From positions 1 to 9,303 of the forward strand of contig JAGXHO010000132.1 in NCBI GenBank assembly GCA_024636105.1: a DNA stretch of 9,303 nucleotides, read 5' to 3'. This document shows, piece after piece, positions 5,483-9,303 of the stretch. The notes below the pieces were generated by a model. The model made no database searches. It was given only the letters and a program-made list of their open reading frames with translations, and had not been told where the DNA came from. Position 1 is the first letter of the stretch. Each line of letters opens with the position of its first letter. Both the position numbers and the translations under genes were made by a program. The stretch is from Trueperaceae bacterium. Its GTDB lineage: Bacteria > Deinococcota > Deinococci > Deinococcales > Trueperaceae.

Positions 5483-5501
5483 GATACCCCAATGGGGTAT
5501 C
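5483..5501. promoter_or_regulatory. CsoR/CstR-like operator palindrome
   Basis: GATACCCC-AAT-GGGGTATC is a perfect 8-bp dyad around a 3-base centre. It has the ATACCC...GGGTAT form known for operators of the CsoR/CstR copper- and persulfide-responsive repressors. It lies 20 bases upstream of the DUF302 ATG and overlaps a possible minus-strand -10 (TATCGT, 5486-5481), so binding would block that gene. pgi starts 94 bases to the right and is less likely to be controlled by it. No such repressor is encoded in this window. Confidence 0.65.
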
Positions 5502-5540
5502 CGAGGCGCCGACGAGGCGACCGCGCGGGCGAAACCGGGC

Positions 5541-5546
5541 TAGCGT
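5541..5546 (+). promoter_or_regulatory. Candidate -10 element of pgi
   Basis: TAGCGT fits the TANNNT pattern seen before other genes here and would give a leader of about 45 bases, leaving room for the GGAAGG ribosome binding site at 5581-5586. There is no convincing -35. Confidence 0.3.
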
Positions 5547-5594
5547 GGGGCATCGAACGCAGCCCGCCGCGGCGCGTCCGGGAAGGACCGAACG

Positions 5595-7241
5595 ATGGAT
5601 GCCACCCACACACCCGAGTGGCGCGCCGTGCGCGCCCACGCCGAACGCCTTCGCGACGTCCACCTGCGCGACCTGTTCGCCGCCGACCCCGGCCGAGCCG
5701 AGCGCCTCCACCTTCAGGTCGGGGACGTGGAGCTCGACCTGTCCAAGCACCGCGTCGACGAGGCGGCGCTGGCCGGGCTGGTGGGGCTGGCCGAGGCCAC
5801 CGGCGTCGCACCGGCGATCGAGCGCATGTTCGCCGGCGCGCACCTCAACACCACCGAGGACCGGGCCGTGCTGCACGTCGCGCTGCGCGCCGGACCCGAC
5901 GCGCGCTTCGAGGTCGACGGCGCCGACGTCATGCCCGACGTGCGCGCGGTCCGCGCTCGGCTCGCCGCCTTCGCCGAACGCGTGCGCTCCGGCGCCCACG
6001 TCGGCTTCGACGACCGGCCGATCCACGCCGTGGTCCACATCGGCATCGGCGGCAGCGACCTGGGCCCCAAGATGGCGACCCAGGCGCTGTCGGCCTACGC
6101 CCACGAGCGGCTCCGGGTGCGCTTCGTATCGAACGTCGACCCGTCGGACCTGAGCGCCGCCCTCGAGGGGCTGGACCCGGCCACGACGCTCGTGATCGTC
6201 GCCTCCAAGACCTTCACCACCCAAGAGACGATGGCCAACGCCCGCGCCGCGCGGGCCTGGCTGGTCGCCGCGGGGGGCGACGACGCGGTGGCACGGCACT
6301 TCGTCGCGTTGAGCACGAACGTCGATGCCGCCGCGGCGTTCGGCGTGCCCGCCGATCAGGTGTTCGGCTTCTGGGACTGGGTGGGCGGCCGATACTCCGT
6401 GTGGAGCGCGATCGGGTTGCCGCTGATGCTCTCGATCGGCCCGGAACGCTTCGAGGCCTTCCTCGCTGGCGCCGCACGGGTCGACGAACACCTGCGGACC
6501 GCGCCGCTGGCCGCCAACGCGCCGGTGATCATGGCGCTGCTCGGGGTCTGGTACGCGAACTTCCTCGGCGCCGAGACCCACGCGGTCCTCCCATACGACC
6601 ACGACCTGGTCCACCTGCCGGCCTACCTGCAGCAGGCCGACATGGAGAGCAACGGCAAATCGGTGACCGCCGACGGCCGCCCGGTGTCGACGACCACGGG
6701 CCCGATCGTGTGGGGGCAGCCGGGCACCAACGGCCAGCACGCCTTCTACCAGCTGCTGCACCAAGGGACGCGACTCGTGCCGGCCGACTTCCTGGTGGCC
6801 GCCCGCAGCCACCGGCCGGTGGCCGATCAACACGAGCTGCTGGTCGCGAACGCGCTGGCGCAGGCCGAGGCGCTCATGGTCGGGCGCCCCACGGTCGAAG
6901 CGCGCGCCGCGCTCGAGGCGCAGGGCGTGAGCGGCGCGAAGCTCGACTTGCTGGCTGCGGCCAAGACCTTCGAGGGCAACCGCCCCAGCAGCTTCTTCCT
7001 CTACCAGCAGCTGACCCCGGAGGTGCTGGGGACGCTGATCGCACTGTACGAGCACAAGATCTTCGTCCAGGGCGTGATCTGGGGGGTCAATTCGTTCGAC
7101 CAGATGGGGGTCGAGCTCGGCAAGGTGCTCGCCGACCGGATCCGGCCGGAACTCGACGACGGCGCCGCGATCGGACCGCACGACGCTTCGACCAGGGCGC
7201 TGATCGACCGGGTGCGGGCGTTGCGGGGCGACGCCCGCTGA
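5595..7241 (+). CDS. pgi: Glucose-6-phosphate isomerase
   Basis: This is a 548-residue cytoplasmic enzyme that interconverts glucose 6-phosphate and fructose 6-phosphate in glycolysis and gluconeogenesis. Length matches the E. coli-type enzyme (about 549). Visible signatures: [12 protein letters not shown] (149-160), the sugar-phosphate loop SKTFTTQE (204-211), [20 protein letters not shown] (257-276), DMESNGKS with catalytic Glu351, [16 protein letters not shown] with His382, and the C-terminal [16 protein letters not shown] region leading to Lys510. All catalytic residues appear present. The start is the ATG at 5595 with GGAAGG eight bases upstream; [12 protein letters not shown] is a normal N-terminus. 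It is divergent from the DUF302 gene. The next gene starts 11 bases after its stop but has its own -10 element, so co-transcription is possible but not required. Confidence 0.98.
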   Translation: MDATHTPEWRAVRAHAERLRDVHLRDLFAADPGRAERLHLQVGDVELDLSKHRVDEAALAGLVGLAEATGVAPAIERMFAGAHLNTTEDRAVLHVALRAGPDARFEVDGADVMPDVRAVRARLAAFAERVRSGAHVGFDDRPIHAVVHIGIGGSDLGPKMATQALSAYAHERLRVRFVSNVDPSDLSAALEGLDPATTLVIVASKTFTTQETMANARAARAWLVAAGGDDAVARHFVALSTNVDAAAAFGVPADQVFGFWDWVGGRYSVWSAIGLPLMLSIGPERFEAFLAGAARVDEHLRTAPLAANAPVIMALLGVWYANFLGAETHAVLPYDHDLVHLPAYLQQADMESNGKSVTADGRPVSTTTGPIVWGQPGTNGQHAFYQLLHQGTRLVPADFLVAARSHRPVADQHELLVANALAQAEALMVGRPTVEARAALEAQGVSGAKLDLLAAAKTFEGNRPSSFFLYQQLTPEVLGTLIALYEHKIFVQGVIWGVNSFDQMGVELGKVLADRIRPELDDGAAIGPHDASTRALIDRVRALRGDAR

Positions 7242-7247
7242 TAGGCT
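7242..7247 (+). promoter_or_regulatory. -10 element of a predicted leaderless promoter
   Basis: TAGGCT begins at the last base after the pgi stop codon and ends five bases before the ATG at 7253. Transcription would start at or next to the start codon. The -35 would lie inside the pgi 3' end, where TTGCGG (7221-7226) is a partial match at short spacing. No ribosome binding site is visible, which agrees with a leaderless message. Confidence 0.45.
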
Positions 7248-7252
7248 GCGGC

Positions 7253-7699
7253 ATGAACCGCTCCCGCACGTGGATCGTGGCCGCCGCCCTCGCCTTCGCG
7301 CCCATCGCGTTCGCGCAGACGCTCGTCGACGTCACGGTGACCACGGCGATCATCGCGCAACTGCAGGGCGCCACCGTCCAACTCCCGTCGGGCAGCCTCC
7401 GCGCCCAAGGTGCCGGCACCGCCGCCGTGGTCGCGCGCGTACCCGACGCGGCCTCGTGGACGAACTTCGAGGTCTACACGGCCACCGGGATCGCAGCGTC
7501 GCTCGAGCCGGCGCTCGTGTACGGCGTCGAGCGCGACCTGTTCATGGTCGGGTTCGAGCGCGCGGAGACGACGCCCAGCCAGCTCGGCGCCACGGCCGTG
7601 ACCCGCGTGGTGTTCGCGCACGCCGACGGCCGTCGGGCGCTGCTGACGACGTACCGCACCGGCCGCGAGTTCGTGTGGCTCCTGGCGCGCTCGCGCTGA
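7253..7699 (+). CDS. Small exported protein of unknown function
   Basis: This is a 148-residue protein. The N-terminus MNRSRTWIVAAALAFAPIAF, followed by AQ, is a typical signal peptide with cleavage expected near residue 21. The mature part is rich in beta-type alternation (LVDVTVTTAIIAQLQGATV, NFEVYTATGI, ATAVTRVVFAHADGRRALLT) and ends REFVWLLARSR. It contains no cysteine, no metal motif and no later membrane segment, so it is probably periplasmic or outer-surface. I do not recognise the family. The start is the ATG at 7253, fixed by the signal peptide and by a -10 element five bases before it. It follows pgi by 11 bases and converges on the phosphoribosyltransferase gene, with only 16 bases between the two stop codons and no terminator hairpin there. 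Confidence 0.85.
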   Translation: MNRSRTWIVAAALAFAPIAFAQTLVDVTVTTAIIAQLQGATVQLPSGSLRAQGAGTAAVVARVPDAASWTNFEVYTATGIAASLEPALVYGVERDLFMVGFERAETTPSQLGATAVTRVVFAHADGRRALLTTYRTGREFVWLLARSR

Positions 7700-7715
7700 T
7701 CGCGACCCGCCTCGG

Positions 7716-8375
7716 TCAAGCGGTGGCGAGAGCCGCGCGAACCTCGCTGTCGCTCACCTGCCCGAAGCGCTCGTAGCCCTGCCCCACCGCTGAGAACCAA
7801 GGCGGCGCCCACAGCAGCCACAACCGGTCGACCTCCCGGCCCAGGTCGGCGCCGGTGTCCGGCGGACCGATCGGAAGCGCGAGGCCCATCCACGAGGCGC
7901 CGGAAGCGCGCACCACCGCCACCGCCGCGCGCGCGGTCGCGCCGGTGGCGAGGCCGTCGTCTACGATCAGGACGCGGCGACCGGCGAGCTCCAAGGCTGC
8001 TCGACCGCCCCGGTAGGCGGCCTCACGCCGCTCGAGTTCGCGCCGCTCCGAAGCCTCGACCCGCTCGAGCGCCATCGGCGTGACCCCGGACCCACGCACC
8101 ACGTCCTCCACCAGGACGCGGACGCCACCCGCGCCGATCGCACCCATCGCCAGCTCCGCATGGCCCGGCAGACCCAGCTTGCGCACGATCAGAACGTCGA
8201 GCGGCGCGCCGAGGGCGAGCGCGACCGGCGCGGCGACCAGCGCGCCGCCGCGCGGCAGCGCAAGGACCAGGTCGACCTGCGCGCCATCGGCGACGAGGCG
8301 CTCGGCGAGCCGGTGGCCGGCGTCGTCGCGGTCGCGGAAGCGGGGTTCGTGCGTCGGGTCGGCGCCCCACGGCAT
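7716..8375 (-). CDS. Phosphoribosyltransferase-family protein
   Basis: This is a 219-residue cytoplasmic protein with a type I phosphoribosyltransferase fold. The PRPP-binding motif VLIVDDGLATGATARAA lies at residues 135-151, preceded by VDLVLALPRGGALVAAPVA (34-52) and RKLGLPGHAELAMGAIG (65-81). The C-terminal part WFSAVGQGYERFGQVSDSEV (193-212) is typical of a stand-alone group annotated only as 'phosphoribosyltransferase', sometimes fused to a hydrolase in other genomes. The base substrate is unknown, so no symbol is given. The start is the ATG at 8375; upstream the frame stays open but overlaps the divergent kinase gene. There is no ribosome binding site; instead a -10 lies six bases before the ATG. 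It is divergent from the lipid-kinase gene with 91 bases between them. Confidence 0.92.
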   Translation of the reverse strand: MPWGADPTHEPRFRDRDDAGHRLAERLVADGAQVDLVLALPRGGALVAAPVALALGAPLDVLIVRKLGLPGHAELAMGAIGAGGVRVLVEDVVRGSGVTPMALERVEASERRELERREAAYRGGRAALELAGRRVLIVDDGLATGATARAAVAVVRASGASWMGLALPIGPPDTGADLGREVDRLWLLWAPPWFSAVGQGYERFGQVSDSEVRAALATA

Positions 8376-8381
8376 GCGGCC

Positions 8382-8410
8382 AGCGTAGCGTCGACCCGCC
8401 TTCGTTTCCA
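8382..8410 (-). promoter_or_regulatory. Predicted leaderless promoter of the phosphoribosyltransferase gene
   Basis: On the minus strand TGGAAA (8410-8405) matches the -35 consensus at four of six bases. After a 17-base spacer comes the -10 TACGCT (8387-8382), six bases before the ATG at 8375. Transcription would start at the start codon. There is no Shine-Dalgarno sequence. Confidence 0.5.
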
Positions 8411-8453
8411 GGGGGCCCAGGGTATCTGCGCTCGTCGGACGCGCTCCGCCACG

Positions 8454-8459
8454 TACGAT
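8454..8459 (+). promoter_or_regulatory. -10 element of a predicted leaderless promoter for the lipid kinase
   Basis: TACGAT fits TANNNT and ends seven bases before the ATG at 8467, so the transcript would begin at the start codon. The intervening ggttcg contains no Shine-Dalgarno sequence. No clear -35 is seen at the expected place. Confidence 0.45.
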
Positions 8460-8466
8460 GGGTTCG

Positions 8467-9303
8467 ATGCTCAAGGGACGTCGCGTGCTCGTGATCCTCA
8501 ACCCGATATCCGGCGGCGGTGACGCAGTTGAGGCCGAAGAGGCGGTTCGTTCCGGCCTCGACGATGTCGGCGCCCACGCGGAGATCCGCCACACGGGCGG
8601 CGACGAGGACGCGCGCGCGTGGGCGCGCGACGCGGCCGACGAGGGGTTCGACGTGGTGTTGGCGTTCGGCGGCGACGGCACCGCCAACGAGGTCGCGCGC
8701 GGTCTGCTCGACGCGGGCGGGCGCGTCGAACTTGGCGTGGTCCCGGTCGGGACCGGCAACGGCCTTGCCCGCGTGCTCGACCTGCCGATCGACCCGGCGA
8801 AGGCGATCGCCGCCCTCGCGGCCGGCCGGGTGGTCGACCTCGACGTGGTCGAGGTGTTCGCCCCCGAGGGGATCGCGCTGCTGTTCCTGGGAGCGGGGCT
8901 CGACGCCGACATCAACCACGACGCCAACGCGGCCGCCAAGGCGCGCTTCGGCTTCCTCGCCTACGTCTGGGCGGTGCTCCGGCGCTTGCCGCGGTTGCGT
9001 GGCCACCGCGTCACGCTCACCCTCGATGGCAACACGACCCACATGAGCGCGCATACGGTCACGATCGTCAACGCAGGGCGGCTGGCGCTCGGCGGAATGC
9101 AATTGGGCCCCGATGCCGACCCGCACGACGGCCGCGTCGACGTCGCGGTGCTGCGCTCCCCCGACGTGTGGCGCGCCGCCACCGCCGTCGTGCAGTTGAT
9201 CACGCGCAAGGGCAGCCGCGCCCAGCTCGAGCGCGCGCGCGAGGTGCGCGTCGAAGCCGATCCGCCGCTGCCGGTGCACTTCGACGGCGACGTGGTCGGG
9301 ACC
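8467..9303 (+). CDS. Diacylglycerol-kinase-family lipid kinase, incomplete at right edge
   Basis: The 279 residues in the window have no stop before the edge. By family these proteins phosphorylate a lipid alcohol such as diacylglycerol with ATP and act at the membrane surface. Seen: LVILNPISGGG (8-18) at the start of the nucleotide-binding fold, the glycine-rich loop FGGDGTANEVARGL (67-80), and PVGTGNGLARVLDLP (93-107). A beta-rich C-terminal domain follows, with LFLGAGLDADI, TVTIVNAGRLALGGMQLGPD and PVHFDGDVVG. The last of these is near the usual C-terminus, so probably only a few tens of residues are missing. The start is the ATG at 8467, supported by the leaderless -10 and by the first beta strand beginning at once. 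Substrate is not determined by these motifs; DgkB-, YegS- and sphingosine-kinase-like enzymes share them. Confidence 0.93.
   Translation, partial: MLKGRRVLVILNPISGGGDAVEAEEAVRSGLDDVGAHAEIRHTGGDEDARAWARDAADEGFDVVLAFGGDGTANEVARGLLDAGGRVELGVVPVGTGNGLARVLDLPIDPAKAIAALAAGRVVDLDVVEVFAPEGIALLFLGAGLDADINHDANAAAKARFGFLAYVWAVLRRLPRLRGHRVTLTLDGNTTHMSAHTVTIVNAGRLALGGMQLGPDADPHDGRVDVAVLRSPDVWRAATAVVQLITRKGSRAQLERAREVRVEADPPLPVHFDGDVVGT

Noticed and set aside
5013..7181. 722-codon minus-strand frame opposite pgi
   Set aside because: It is antisense to a clearly functional enzyme, resembles no family, and is explained by the scarcity of stop codons in GC-rich sequence.
5108..7699. 863-codon plus-strand open frame
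   Set aside because: It is the out-of-frame shadow of pgi running into the real exported-protein gene, which uses only its last 148 codons. Its product is low-complexity Arg/Ala/Pro text, as expected in very GC-rich DNA.
7700..7715. Bidirectional terminator between the convergent genes
   Set aside because: The 16-base gap contains no inverted repeat or T-tract.
8376..8939. N-terminal extension of the phosphoribosyltransferase frame
   Set aside because: It is antisense to the lipid kinase and composed of shadow-type sequence; a promoter and ATG at 8375 define the gene.
8023..9279. 418-codon minus-strand frame over the kinase and phosphoribosyltransferase genes
   Set aside because: It has no recognisable motif and lies in the wrong frame against two well-supported genes.

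Overview
The window is very GC-rich, with codon third positions that are almost always G or C, and it reads as ordinary bacterial chromosome. Two exported proteins carry short signal peptides ending in ALAQ or AFAQ. Several genes have a TANNNT -10 element only 5-7 bases before the start codon, which is the leaderless arrangement common in Deinococcota. A DUF302 protein and a pair of DUF4342-type proteins are also present. Together these suggest a high-GC member of Deinococcota, possibly of the Trueperaceae. That placement is an inference from style, not a proven assignment. No tRNA, rRNA, CRISPR array, transposase or phage gene was seen.

Layout from left to right. (1) Positions 1-144, minus strand: the beginning of an unrecognised gene that runs off the left edge. 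(2) 211-1976, minus strand: an OmpR-type response regulator followed by its histidine kinase with a GTGA overlap. (3) 2008-2057: a perfect 23-bp hairpin. (4) 2071-2637, minus strand: a small exported helical protein, DUF2680-like. (5) 2821-2858: a perfect 16-bp terminator hairpin, followed by a short tandem repeat. (6) 2906-3594, minus strand: a two-gene operon of DUF4342 membrane proteins. (7) 3723-4979, minus strand: a shortened MalT/LuxR-type regulator (NTPase plus LuxR DNA-binding domain, with no TPR region). (8) 5065-5463, minus strand: a DUF302 protein with a CsoR/CstR-like palindrome just upstream. (9) 5595-7241, plus strand: glucose-6-phosphate isomerase (pgi). (10) 7253-7699, plus strand: a small exported protein of unknown function. 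(11) 7716-8375, minus strand: a phosphoribosyltransferase. (12) 8467 to the right edge, plus strand: a diacylglycerol-kinase-family lipid kinase, incomplete.

The left half looks like envelope sensing and response: a two-component system beside an exported protein, small membrane proteins and a STAND-type transcription factor. The right half holds one central-metabolism enzyme (pgi) and two accessory enzymes around a divergent promoter region. There is no obvious new multi-gene system. The points most worth a second look are the CsoR/CstR-like operator before the DUF302 gene, the TPR-less MalT-like regulator, the full-length and half-length DUF4342 pair behind two abutting dyads, and the set of promoters predicted to give leaderless messages.
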